The notes: a model not told the origin generated them from the letters alone. Positions 17,245 to 25,028 are shown, numbered from the stretch's first letter. The stretch is DNA of 64,000 nucleotides from Archangium minus (GCF_044360475.1 NZ_CP043494.1:10478001-10542000); one strand, 5' to 3'. A program made the numbers and translations.

Positions 17245-18786
17245 TCAGTGGTAGTAGTCGGCGCCGCGCACGTTCTCGTGCGCGGGCAGCGGGCCTTTGT
17301 CCTCGGGTGCCGACTCCATCTCCTCGAGGTGGTGCTGGAGGATGGCGGCCACGGACTTGTAACTGTAGGCGCGGTGGCGCACGGCCCTGGCGCACGCCTT
17401 CTCCACGCGTTGTGGCCCGTGGCGCTCAGCCAGACGGATGACGCCCAGGGCCGAGCGGAAGCCCTGCTCGGGGTGGGGCCGGCGCTTCATCAGCTCCTCC
17501 ACCAGCGCCGCCGTGCTGGGGCCCAGCGTGGAGGCCCACGAGAGAATCCGGCTCGGCGTCCACTCCGCATGTGCGCGGTGACTCTTGGGCATGTGTTCGG
17601 CCAGCGTGGTGAAGCCTCCGCGCTGCTGGCTGCGCACGTGGCTGGCCACGCGCCGGCCGCCCAGCAACACCTCCACGCACGAGGGCGTGTAGCGCACCTC
17701 CACCTGCTGCCCCACCAGCCCGTACGGCACGCTGTAGCAGTGCCCCTCCAGCTCCACGTGGTAGTCCACGTTGACGCGCGCCTTCTTCCAGTGCGCCAGC
17801 TCGTAGGGCTTGTCCGGCAGCGGTTTGAGGGCCGCCCTCTCCACCTCCTCGAAGAGTTGCCGGCGGCTCTTGCCCAGCTTACGCATGGGCCTCGTGTTCA
17901 ACTTCTCCAGCAGCTCCGCCACCGCCTCGCGCACCTCACCCAGCGAGGCGAAGCGCCGGTTGCGCAGCGCCGCCAGAATCCACCTCTCGGCCAGCAGCAC
18001 CCCGTTCTCCGCCTTCGCCTTGTCCCGCGGCTTGCGCGGCCTCGCCGGCACCACCGCGAAGCCGTAGTGCCGCGCCATGTCCGCGTAGCTGGGGTTGATG
18101 TCCGGCTCGTACCGGTTGGCTCGCGTCACTGCCGCCTTCAGGTTGTCGGGCACCGCCATCTCCGGCACCCCTCCGAAGTACGCGAACGCCCTCTGGTTGC
18201 ACCCCACCCACGTGCCCACGTCCTCGCTGAAGACGGGCTCCACGTACGTGTAGTTGCTCGCCCCCAGCACCGCCACGTACAGCTTCGCCACCCGCACCTC
18301 GCCGCTCACCGCGTCGTGGACTTGCAGCCCATCGCCGCTGAAGTCCATGAAGCACTTTTCCCCGGCCCGGTGCTCCTGGCGCATGGTGACGCTCACGCTC
18401 TTGGCCCATCGCGCGTAGCGCTCGCAGAACTGGCTGTACTGGTAGCCCTCCGGGTGCTCCTCCCGGTACTCCTGCCACAACAGTAACTTGGTGACGCCCT
18501 TGCGCCTGAGTTCCGCGTGCACATGCGCCCAGTCCGGCTCGGGCCGGCTCGCCACCACCTTGCCCTCATCCGCGAACAGCAGCGCCGTGAGGGCGGTGTC
18601 GTTGTCCAGTTCCGGCGGCAGCGGCCAGCTCGTCAGCTTCGCCGCCTGCGCCCGGTACAGGTAGCGGTTGACCGTGCCCACGCCGATTCCCAGGCTCCGG
18701 GCAATCTCCCGCACCGACAGCTTCAGCTCCAACCTCTGCCTCAACAACTCTCTCAGCTTGCGCATGGACAGCCTCTCTGCCGCCAT
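17245..18786 (-). CDS. istA: IS21-family transposase IstA
   Basis: 513-residue DDE transposase. An N-terminal helix-turn-helix ('SVREIARSLGIGVGTVNRYL') is followed by the rve integrase core: first Asp in 'CFMDFSGDG', second in 'AVPDNLKAAV', and Glu in 'KAKAENGVLL'. A Mu-type beta-barrel region follows ('VDYHVELEGHCYSVPYGLVG'). The ATG at 18786 is chosen because AAGGAGG stands five bases in front; a GTG two codons upstream overlaps that site. No frameshift is seen, so it is probably functional. Confidence 0.95.
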   Translation of the reverse strand: MAAERLSMRKLRELLRQRLELKLSVREIARSLGIGVGTVNRYLYRAQAAKLTSWPLPPELDNDTALTALLFADEGKVVASRPEPDWAHVHAELRRKGVTKLLLWQEYREEHPEGYQYSQFCERYARWAKSVSVTMRQEHRAGEKCFMDFSGDGLQVHDAVSGEVRVAKLYVAVLGASNYTYVEPVFSEDVGTWVGCNQRAFAYFGGVPEMAVPDNLKAAVTRANRYEPDINPSYADMARHYGFAVVPARPRKPRDKAKAENGVLLAERWILAALRNRRFASLGEVREAVAELLEKLNTRPMRKLGKSRRQLFEEVERAALKPLPDKPYELAHWKKARVNVDYHVELEGHCYSVPYGLVGQQVEVRYTPSCVEVLLGGRRVASHVRSQQRGGFTTLAEHMPKSHRAHAEWTPSRILSWASTLGPSTAALVEELMKRRPHPEQGFRSALGVIRLAERHGPQRVEKACARAVRHRAYSYKSVAAILQHHLEEMESAPEDKGPLPAHENVRGADYYH

Positions 18787-18881
18787 CAACACCTCCTTGA
18801 GGGGAGGTCAGAGGCGGCGGCTCGTCCAGCACCGTCAACGCTCCACTGGGTTTCCCATCCTGCCACCTACTTCCAGAGTGC

Positions 18882-18996
18882 GTTCCACTTGCCCCGGAAT
18901 CGGTGTTCCACATGGCCGGAATGGGCGTTCCACATGCTCCGGAATCAGTGTTCCACTTGCCCCGGAATCGGTGTTCCACATGGTCCGGTGCACGCA
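18882..18996. repeat. IS21 right terminal repeat array (5 units)
   Basis: Five consecutive 22-23 base units starting GTTCCAC and containing CCGGAAT, separated by no real spacers, ending at the element boundary TGCACGCA. The region between istA and the element end contains no gene. It superficially resembles a CRISPR array but is a transposase-binding array. Confidence 0.85.
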
Positions 18997-19002
18997 GCGA
19001 AC
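18997..19002. repeat. IS21 target-site duplication, right copy
   Basis: GCGAAC, identical to 16237-16242, immediately outside the right end of the IS21 element. Confidence 0.85.
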
Positions 19003-19034
19003 AGAAGCCCCAAGCAACAAAGGATGATTCTCAT
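18997..19034 (-). pseudogene. 5' fragment of the split toxin (signal peptide codons)
   Basis: Complement of 19034-18997 reads ATG and then codons for RIILCCLGLLF, the first part of a signal peptide, and stops exactly at the IS21 right end. It joins in frame with 16236 downward. The preceding bases (complement of 19035-19078) would hold the toxin's promoter or leader. Only the 12-13 N-terminal codons remain here. Confidence 0.75.
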
Positions 19035-19078
19035 GGACGTAGACCCTGACCGAGAGGGCGCTGCGCCGACTCAGTTGG

Positions 19079-19174
19079 CCCGAGTTGTACCTCACCGGCA
19101 ATGCCTACAAGGGCGTGGGCCTCACTGACTGCATCCGCAACGCCAATGTGCTGGTGGACACGCTCGCGCGTTGA
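19079..19174 (+). pseudogene. hemG 3'-end fragment (direct repeat copy 2)
   Basis: Encodes PELYLTGNAYKGVGLTDC and on to NVLVDTLAR with a stop at 19172-19174, the C-terminus of protoporphyrinogen oxidase, with no upstream hemG sequence. 85 of these bases align to the end of the intact hemG with five differences, three of them in one codon and two synonymous. The similarity probably starts near 19079. The divergence suggests the copy came from a related strain or species, not from a recent local duplication. It sits between the first cassette's toxin start and the first immunity-like gene of the second cassette. Confidence 0.88.
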
Positions 19175-19187
19175 GCGGGGAGGAAGC

Positions 19188-19658
19188 TCAGGCTTCCTCA
19201 TCGGGTAGAAATGAGAGAAGCAGCTCGTCGTCAGGTCCGAGCGGGCGCCACCCGGGCGGTGGCGGCGTGGCGAGGAGTGCATCGCCGACTTTATCGGCAC
19301 GCTCCTTATGGGTTTCAGGGGTGTAGGCAAACCACGAGCCAAGCGCCTTGGCCACCTTGAACCGGTTGGCGTCGTTCAGCACGGCTGGCCAGCCGTTTGG
19401 AAGACTCTGGCACAACATCCGCACGAGCACATCGCGCACGAAGCGTGTGACCTGCTTACGCTGCTCGGCCTCGGCGAAAAGCCCACTCAACACCTGCACT
19501 CCGGCGATGTCATCCCTCCCAAGCTCATCTGCCAGCGCCACCAAAGAGGCAGTGGGGCGAGCGTTTGCAAAGGCGGTGAGCGAATCGTAACCCCGTTCGC
19601 GAACCCGCTCGTACAGGCGCGCCTTCACATTGCCCTGCCAAGCACTTCCGTCGGTCAT
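19188..19658 (-). CDS. Tandem immunity-like protein, copy 3 (distal)
   Basis: 156-residue soluble protein, the last of three tandem paralogues behind the SitA-like lipoprotein gene. It begins MTDGSAWQGNVKARLYERVR and ends with the shared PPPPGWRPLGPDDELLLSFL and an acidic tail. The N-terminal 30 and C-terminal 25 residues are nearly identical in the three copies while the middle varies. The family is not recognised by name. Its position suggests a SitI-like immunity protein, with the varied middle determining which toxin is bound. Its stop is 13 bases from the hemG fragment's stop. Confidence 0.7.
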   Translation of the reverse strand: MTDGSAWQGNVKARLYERVRERGYDSLTAFANARPTASLVALADELGRDDIAGVQVLSGLFAEAEQRKQVTRFVRDVLVRMLCQSLPNGWPAVLNDANRFKVAKALGSWFAYTPETHKERADKVGDALLATPPPPGWRPLGPDDELLLSFLPDEEA

Positions 19659-19680
19659 GCACCTCTCCACGGGATGAAGT

Positions 19681-20151
19681 TCAGACTTCCTCATCGGGTA
19701 GAAATGAGAGAAGCAGCTCGTCGTCAGGTCCGAGCGGGCGCCAACCGGGTGGCGGTGGCATAGCGAGGAGAGCTGTCCTGACCTGCCTGGCACGTTCCTT
19801 ATGGGTTTCTGGGGTGAAGGCAATCCACGCGCCAAGTGCATGGGCAACCTCGAAGCGGTTTGCGTCGTCCAGCACGGCCGGCCAGCCATTTGGGAGATGC
19901 TGAGACAATTCGCGCACGAGTTGTCCGCGCACAAGGCGCGTGACCTGATTGTTCCGCTCCGCTTCGGCGACCAACCCACTGAACACCTGCACTCCTGCGA
20001 CGTCGTCCGGACCAAGCTCCTCGGCCAGTTCCAGCAGTGAGGCGGTAGGGCGCGCATCTGCAAAGGCGGTGAGCGAGTCGTAGCCCCGCTCGCGGACCCG
20101 CTCGTACAGGCGCGCTTTCACGTTGCCCTGCCACGCACGTCCGTCGCTCAT
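19681..20151 (-). CDS. Tandem immunity-like protein, copy 2
   Basis: 156 residues, same length and frame spacing as its two neighbours: starts and stops are offset by exactly 493 bases from copy 1 and copy 3, with a 22-base gap between genes. It begins MSDGRAWQGNVKARLYERVR. It differs from the others mainly at residues 32-75 and 85-130 (for example 'LELAEELGPDDVAGVQVFSG'). No membrane segment or signal is present. Presumed cytosolic immunity protein by position. Confidence 0.7.
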   Translation of the reverse strand: MSDGRAWQGNVKARLYERVRERGYDSLTAFADARPTASLLELAEELGPDDVAGVQVFSGLVAEAERNNQVTRLVRGQLVRELSQHLPNGWPAVLDDANRFEVAHALGAWIAFTPETHKERARQVRTALLAMPPPPGWRPLGPDDELLLSFLPDEEV

Positions 20152-20173
20152 CGTCCTCTTCAGCGAGTGAAGT

Positions 20174-20644
20174 TCAAGCTTCTTCGTCGGGCAGGAGTGT
20201 GAGTAGCAACTCGTCGTCGGGCCCGAGGGGGCGCCAGCCGGGCGGCGGTGGCGAGGCGCGGAGCGCTGCCCGGGCCTGCCTAACACGTTCCTTATGTGTT
20301 TCTGGGGTATAGGCGGTCCACGTGCCGAGCGCCATGGCAACCTCTCCACGGCTTGCGTCGTCCAACACGGCCGGCCAGCCTTTCGGGAGACTCTCGGACA
20401 ATTCGCGCACAAGCACGTCGCGAACGAAGCGCGTGACCTGCTTACGCTGCTCGGCCTCAGCGAGCAACCCGCTCAACACCTGCACTGCTGCTACATCGTC
20501 CTTTCCAAGCTCTTCGGCCAGCAAGTACAACGGGACGGCAGGGCGCGCCTCAGCGAAGGCGGTGAGCGAATCATAGCCGCGCTCGCGGACCCGCTCATAC
20601 AGGCGCGCCTTCACGTTGCCCTGCCATGCACGTCCGTCGCTCAT
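20174..20644 (-). CDS. Tandem immunity-like protein, copy 1 (toxin-proximal)
   Basis: 156 residues. Its ATG overlaps the TGA of the SitA-like lipoprotein gene in an ATGA tetranucleotide (20641-20644), so the two are translationally coupled; this makes it the best candidate for the cognate immunity protein. It begins MSDGRAWQGNVKARLYERVR and has the common C-terminus ending LPDEEA. The two further copies downstream may protect against variant toxins of relatives. Confidence 0.75.
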   Translation of the reverse strand: MSDGRAWQGNVKARLYERVRERGYDSLTAFAEARPAVPLYLLAEELGKDDVAAVQVLSGLLAEAEQRKQVTRFVRDVLVRELSESLPKGWPAVLDDASRGEVAMALGTWTAYTPETHKERVRQARAALRASPPPPGWRPLGPDDELLLTLLPDEEA

Positions 20645-22119
20645 CGTCCTCTCCAGCGGGTGAAGTTCATCGGGATTTTATAGTCCCTCATACGCTTCGC
20701 GACGTTCTTCAGGATCTCGTTCCGCGTCAGCATCCGGCCAGCTTCGGCCTCGGCTTCGTACAGCGTCTCCATGATCATCCGGTTCCATTCACCGGGCCAT
20801 GTGCGCCCCAGCTTCCAGTTGCCACCACCGTGAATGGCCTCGTGGTGCGCTCGCTCCAGCCTGACGCAGAACTCATCAATATCCATCTCGCCGGTGAAGC
20901 CGCGCTTCTCGAACCACTCGCGGAACTCCTTGGGCATGACGTGGTGCCGCGGTGGCTCGGCCATACCGGCGCCCACCTTGCCCGTCTCGTGCATGGCCCC
21001 CACCTCGGGCCCATCACCCAGCGCGTCGCGCACGCCCCTCGGCAGCTCGCCATGTGCCTGCGCCAGCATCACCTGGCCCGCCTGAATCCGCACAGCGGCG
21101 CTGACGACGGGCAGCGAGAGGACGCCCGCTCGCACCAACTGGCGCACCAGTTCCACCCACTCGGCGGACATGACAATCCGCGTGCCCATCATCACGCCAT
21201 CGCCGCTTACCGCCAGGCGAATGCCCACCAGGGCGGGAGCGGACGGAGGTGCCGAGTGTAGCGAGAACCTCATCGTCGAGAGCATCGTGACAGTCTCGAT
21301 GGCGTCCTTGAGCACCAGCACCTTCTGGAGGTTCTCCGCCGCCACGCGCATTCTCCCCACGGTGGCCGTGAATTCGTCCGTGAGGTGGCCCACCAGCGAG
21401 GGCATGTCTTGTGCCGCGGCCTCCACCTGCTCGTGCTCCCGGGAGGAGAGCGCAGTCATGGCGGGCTCGAGCATCTCCTGCCTGCGCCCCATGTCCGCGA
21501 AGAGCGTCTCCACGGGGTAGCGGTGCTGTTTGAGTGCGACATCGGCGAGGTTGAGGAAGTCGAGCCAGACGGCGAGCAGGAGCGAGCCCACCAGGGCGGC
21601 TTCCAGCCGTGGGCCGGCCACGCGCAGCAGGGCGAGCTGCATGTCCGGGTCCTCTACCTCCGAAGCAGCGTTGGCCAGCCGGGTGGCAGCGGCAAGCTCA
21701 ACCTCCATCCATCGCAGTTGCGCAGCGCCGTAGTCGGCGTAGCAGAGGAAGACACCGTTTCCCCTGGCGAGGCCCCTGCCACTGGCCTTGAGCCGGGTGA
21801 GCTCACCGGAGATGCGGCGGGCGGAACCAGACACTTCGCGAAGGGCACCGCGAAACGCCAACTGGGCCGCGAGGGCCCTCTGCCGCACCGCACCGTCGGG
21901 CTTGGGCGGGGAGGCGTGGGCGAGCGGAGACTTCTCGCTCGGCCCGTCCGCCCATGCAGGCCCGGCGGCCTCGTGCGGCGTGTAGTGCAAGCGCATCCCT
22001 CGACCGGGCGGTGGCGTCAGCGACGCACAGCCGGCGGACAGCAGGGCCATGGCGAGCAGCAGGCCCGCACATAGGGCCTTGGACGAGTCAGTGCGCAGCA
22101 CCAGCAGCGTGGACGTCAT
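20641..22119 (-). CDS. SitA6-like polymorphic toxin lipoprotein (TIGR02269/DUF2380)
   Basis: 492-residue lipoprotein of the myxobacterial TIGR02269 family. The signal ends in lipobox LSAGC with the lipidated Cys31. A long helical middle (about 75-350) contains hydrophobic stretches such as 'LEAALVGSLLLAVWLDFLNLAD'. The last 100 residues are the DUF2380 domain: 'HHVMPKEFREWFEKRGF', 'ERAHHEAIHGGGNWKLGRTW' and 'LTRNEILKNVAKRM', a His-rich arrangement that suggests an HNH-like nuclease. In Myxococcus, SitA lipoproteins of this general design pass to siblings by outer-membrane exchange and kill those lacking the matching SitI. ATGA coupling to the following immunity-like gene fits that model. Confidence 0.82.
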   Translation of the reverse strand: MTSTLLVLRTDSSKALCAGLLLAMALLSAGCASLTPPPGRGMRLHYTPHEAAGPAWADGPSEKSPLAHASPPKPDGAVRQRALAAQLAFRGALREVSGSARRISGELTRLKASGRGLARGNGVFLCYADYGAAQLRWMEVELAAATRLANAASEVEDPDMQLALLRVAGPRLEAALVGSLLLAVWLDFLNLADVALKQHRYPVETLFADMGRRQEMLEPAMTALSSREHEQVEAAAQDMPSLVGHLTDEFTATVGRMRVAAENLQKVLVLKDAIETVTMLSTMRFSLHSAPPSAPALVGIRLAVSGDGVMMGTRIVMSAEWVELVRQLVRAGVLSLPVVSAAVRIQAGQVMLAQAHGELPRGVRDALGDGPEVGAMHETGKVGAGMAEPPRHHVMPKEFREWFEKRGFTGEMDIDEFCVRLERAHHEAIHGGGNWKLGRTWPGEWNRMIMETLYEAEAEAGRMLTRNEILKNVAKRMRDYKIPMNFTRWRGR

Positions 22120-22334
22120 CAGCGCCTCCGATGGGGACTCCCACTCTAGCGGGCACCTCAGACCAATCCGGACATCCCAGAAAGCACAGGCGGAGAACCG
22201 GCCTCGGTTTTGTTGGACCTGGCTTGCCCGGGAGACCGTTCACCTCCGGTTTCCGACCGCTCGCCGGCTCGGTCCCCCATGTCAGGGGCGGACGAGACAC
22301 TCTCCAGATGACCCCCTCCCCTCTGGAGCACACC

Positions 22335-22448
22335 ATGGCCTCGCCCCGCCGTGCCCTGCTCGTCCCCCTGGCTGTCCTCCTCTTCCCGTTCCTCCTGGTG
22401 GGCGCGCTGGCGCTCGGCGTCACCGGGACACAACACGCCCGCTCCTGA
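22335..22448 (+). CDS. Small hydrophobic peptide (37 aa)
   Basis: Short gene with a good ribosome site (GGAG about six bases before the ATG). The product is basic at the start and then one hydrophobic helix (ALLVPLAVLLFPFLLVGALA), ending GTQHARS. It could be a small membrane peptide or a leader peptide for the LytS-type kinase gene 50 bases downstream. Evidence is limited to the ribosome site and the membrane-like composition. Confidence 0.4.
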   Translation: MASPRRALLVPLAVLLFPFLLVGALALGVTGTQHARS

Positions 22449-22498
22449 GCCTCACCGCCCGGGCCCGACCCCGGGTGGTATGCTCCCCCCGGTCCGTC

Positions 22499-23545
22499 AT
22501 GAACGAAGGCTCCATCGTCCGTGCCACCCTCAAGGCGCTCTTCGTGCCCAGGCGGCTGCTCCCCATCGTCCTCATCAGCGTGCCGCTGGTGGCCGCCCAG
22601 GCCCGCTTCAGCTACGAGCCGCTGGCTGGCCCTCTGGGCATCCTGCTGTGCGCTCTGTGCGTGGCGGTGGCCCCGGTGTCCTACCGCGTCATCTTCCCCG
22701 AGGGCCTCGACTTCAGCCACGGCGGCATCCGCCTGCTCCTCTACGCCACCGTGGGCGTGGGCGTCGTGCTGTCCGCGGGTGTCGTGCTCCCCAAGTTGAT
22801 CGGCATGGGGCCCACCTTCCTCACCGACCGCTACAGCCTCGCCATCTGCATGGCCCTCTTCCTCGTGGGTGGGTGGGGCCTGGGCCGGGACATCGGCTTT
22901 GAAGAGAGCCTCGCCCGCGAGCGCGCTCGCGCCGCCCGGCTCGCATTGGAGGCTGAACAGGCGCAGTTGCTCGCCCTGCGCAGCCACCTGGACCCGCACT
23001 TCCTCTTCAACACGCTCAACGCCATCGCCGAGTGGTGTCAGACGGATGGTGCCGTGGCCGAGGCCGCCGTGCTGCGGCTGTCCGCCATGCTGCGCAGTGT
23101 GCTCGCCGGCGTGCGCGCCGCCACCTGGCCCCTCGAGCGCGAGTTGGAGCTGGTACGCACCCTCTTCGAGCTGCACCTGCTGCGCGACCCGGAGCTCTTC
23201 CAGCTCTCCGTCCAGGTGGAGCCCGGCCTGGAGTCCTTCCCCGTGCCGCCGCTCGTCCTGCTGCCGCTGGCGGAGAACGCCGTGAAGCACGGGCCCGCCG
23301 CCGGCCACCGCGGCCCCATCTCCCTCTCCGTCCAGACCCGAGGCGATACGCTCCTCTTCGCCCTGGAGAACCCCGGTGCCTCCAAGGGGCCTCGTGAGGG
23401 CAGCAGTGGCCTGCCCACCGTGGAGCGCCGGCTCGCCCTCGCCTACGCTGGCGGCGCGAGCCTCGCCCTCGACAGCCAGGAAGCTCGTACCCGCGTCACC
23501 GTCACCCTGCCCCGCTGCGGCCCCGTGCCCGGCATCGTCACCTGA
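22499..23545 (+). CDS. LytS/YehU-type sensor histidine kinase
   Basis: 348-residue inner-membrane kinase. Four hydrophobic segments span about 20-130, followed by a short coiled linker and the His_kinase domain with 'LRSHLDPHFLFNTLNAIAEW' (phosphoacceptor His in PHFLFN, near residue 167). The C-terminal HATPase_c has 'VLLPLAENAVKHG' and 'GSSGLPTVERRLALAYAG'. Kinases of this class pair with LytTR response regulators; none is adjacent, but a LytTR regulator lies at 39090-39869. The extracellular input region is minimal, so the signal is probably sensed in the membrane. Confidence 0.88.
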   Translation: MNEGSIVRATLKALFVPRRLLPIVLISVPLVAAQARFSYEPLAGPLGILLCALCVAVAPVSYRVIFPEGLDFSHGGIRLLLYATVGVGVVLSAGVVLPKLIGMGPTFLTDRYSLAICMALFLVGGWGLGRDIGFEESLARERARAARLALEAEQAQLLALRSHLDPHFLFNTLNAIAEWCQTDGAVAEAAVLRLSAMLRSVLAGVRAATWPLERELELVRTLFELHLLRDPELFQLSVQVEPGLESFPVPPLVLLPLAENAVKHGPAAGHRGPISLSVQTRGDTLLFALENPGASKGPREGSSGLPTVERRLALAYAGGASLALDSQEARTRVTVTLPRCGPVPGIVT

Positions 23546-23575
23546 GCCGGAGATGGAACGCCTTTCGTCACGGCC

Positions 23576-24760
23576 TCACCCGCGTTCCAGTTGATCGCTC
23601 AGCTCTCCCAACTGACGTTGGTAGCCGCCCTGGATTTGCACGACCTTGCCGATGTTGGTGGCGAAGAGGAACACCGACAGCAGGGCGATGACCACGAACA
23701 TCAACGTCCGCAGCCAGCGCATCGCGGTGTCCAAGTGCTCCCGCGACAACCCCGTGAGGATGGGCTCCAGGTCCCCCGTGCGCTCCCCCGTGGCCAGGCG
23801 CTGGAGCGACTCCCCATCGAACACGTCGAGCCACTCCACCACGTCCGTCAGGGAGGCACCGGTGCGAAGGCGATGGAGGGCCAGGTTGGCGCGCGCACGA
23901 AGCCGCTCGTGCCCAGTGGCCTCGAGCGCCATCTGAAGGCTCCGCCCCACCTCCAGGCCCGCCCCGAGCGTCGCGCCCAGCACGAGGCTGAAGCGGCTGG
24001 CCTGCAGCTCACGGTGAACGCGGCCCAGCAGGGGGACGCGCATGCGGAACTCCGACCAGAAGGGCGCGATGCCCGGAGCCGCCAGCACCAGGGGCGCCAG
24101 GAACGCCGCCACCCCTGCCGAGCCCACCTGCAGCACATTGCTTCCGAAATGGGAGAGGAACGTCCCAAGGATGTCGTCCACGCGCCCGGAGACCCTGAGG
24201 CTCCCCGCGGTGTCCAGCAGGGCGCCCCCGAGGACGAACGCGACGAGCAGGTAGGCCGGATAGGCGCAGAGCGAGACGGCGCGCCAGCGCATGCGCTGCG
24301 CTTCTTCCAGTTGCTCGACGATGCGCTCCAGGGCTGACTCGAGCGTTCCTGACGCCTCCGCCGCGCCCAACAACTCCACCGTCTGGGAATCAAACCAGCG
24401 AGGATGCCGCCGCATCGCATCGGCCAGGCTGGAGCCCGCGGCTACAGCCTCGCCCACCTGGGCGATGGCGCGACGGAAGGGGTCTCTCGCCGCGCCACGA
24501 GAGAGCTCCGAGAAGGCGATGGGCAGGCCCAGCCCCGCGCGGATCATCCGGTGCAGCCCCTGGAAGAAGGTGAGCCGCGGCCGGTGCCGCACCATCGCCA
24601 CGAGCGGGTGCCGTGCCCACGCCCGGGCCAACCAGTCACGCTCCTCGTGGGCCGGGGCGGCTCGCAGTGCCGAGCGCACGCCGTCGCGGACCGGAGCCCC
24701 GGCCTGGGGACGAACAGGGGAGGACGAAGACGCTGTCCGGGGAGGCTGTGGCTTGTTCAT
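23576..24760 (-). CDS. Type II secretion system F family protein (GspF/PilC-like), orphan
   Basis: 394-residue inner-membrane platform protein with two GspF domains (about 60-190 and 265-385) and three hydrophobic segments (about 180-200, 225-250, 360-380). Motifs such as 'SLADAMRRHPRWFDSQTVELLGAAEASGTLESALERI' and 'ERTGDLEPILTGLSREH' are typical. The first 50 residues are a Ser/Pro-rich linker. No gspE, gspD or pilin gene is nearby, so it is either an accessory pilus platform or works with distant components. Convergent with the LytS gene. Confidence 0.82.
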   Translation of the reverse strand: MNKPQPPRTASSSSPVRPQAGAPVRDGVRSALRAAPAHEERDWLARAWARHPLVAMVRHRPRLTFFQGLHRMIRAGLGLPIAFSELSRGAARDPFRRAIAQVGEAVAAGSSLADAMRRHPRWFDSQTVELLGAAEASGTLESALERIVEQLEEAQRMRWRAVSLCAYPAYLLVAFVLGGALLDTAGSLRVSGRVDDILGTFLSHFGSNVLQVGSAGVAAFLAPLVLAAPGIAPFWSEFRMRVPLLGRVHRELQASRFSLVLGATLGAGLEVGRSLQMALEATGHERLRARANLALHRLRTGASLTDVVEWLDVFDGESLQRLATGERTGDLEPILTGLSREHLDTAMRWLRTLMFVVIALLSVFLFATNIGKVVQIQGGYQRQLGELSDQLERG

Positions 24761-24830
24761 GGGATTGCCTTCTCGCGCTGACACCGCCTCAGGTTAGACC
24801 ACTCGGGGAGCATTCCAGTAGGGTCGGCCC

Positions 24831-25019
24831 ATGGCGGTGAATGTCGTGGCGTGGACGGACCCAGTGCTTCACTCCGAGCCAGCTCGGCTGCGCTCCTGGT
24901 ACCTCGCGTGCCCCTCCGAGGCCCTCCGGCCCGGACAGGTGAAGAGCTGGAACCTCGGTGAGCGGGAGCTCGTGCTCTTCCCATTCAGGAACACGGGAAG
25001 GGATATACCCTCACCCTAG
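24831..25019 (+). pseudogene. 5' remnant of a Rieske-type oxygenase gene
   Basis: The ATG opens a frame whose first 50 residues (RLRSWYLACPSEALRPGQVK, then LGERELVLF) read like the N-terminus of a Rieske [2Fe-2S] aromatic-ring dioxygenase large subunit. The frame then runs into a REP-like palindrome and stops, before the CxH...CxxH cluster ligands would appear. The IS4-type element starts right after. The rest of the gene is absent from the window. Confidence 0.55.
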
Positions 25020-25028
25020 CCCTCTCCC
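25005..25028 (+). repeat. REP-like palindrome, left half, broken by IS4-type element
   Basis: TACCCTCACCC followed by CCCTCTCCC matches the intact REP-like unit inside lhr (34150-34192). The other stem arm, GGGAGAGGGG, lies at 26568-26577 beyond the transposase, so the element appears to sit in the hairpin's loop. Confidence 0.6.

Larger units (their letters stand above)
16243..18996 (-). mobile_element. Complete IS21-family insertion sequence
   Basis: 2754-base element with istA and istB in the usual order on the minus strand. Its ends are inverted: TGCGTATTCCGGCGAAGTGG at 16243 matches the complement of the right end at 18996, with TGCGT, CCGG and GTGGAAC shared. Both ends carry arrays of 22-23 base units of the form GTTCCAC(A/T)TGnnCCGGAAT: three on the left (16243-16310) and five on the right (18882-18996). 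Such multiple terminal repeats are typical transposase-binding sites in IS21. With both genes open and a perfect 6-base target duplication, this looks recent and possibly active. Confidence 0.92.

Noticed and set aside
18882..18996. Regular 22-23 base repeats resembling a CRISPR array
   Set aside because: The units adjoin with no unique spacers, are mirrored at the other end of the IS21 element and have no cas genes; they are terminal transposase-binding repeats.
19188..20063. Immunity-like gene read as a 291-codon fusion with its upstream neighbour's antisense phase
   Set aside because: The real start is the ATG at 19658, identical in position to the starts of the other two copies; the upstream extension is a different phase of copy 2.
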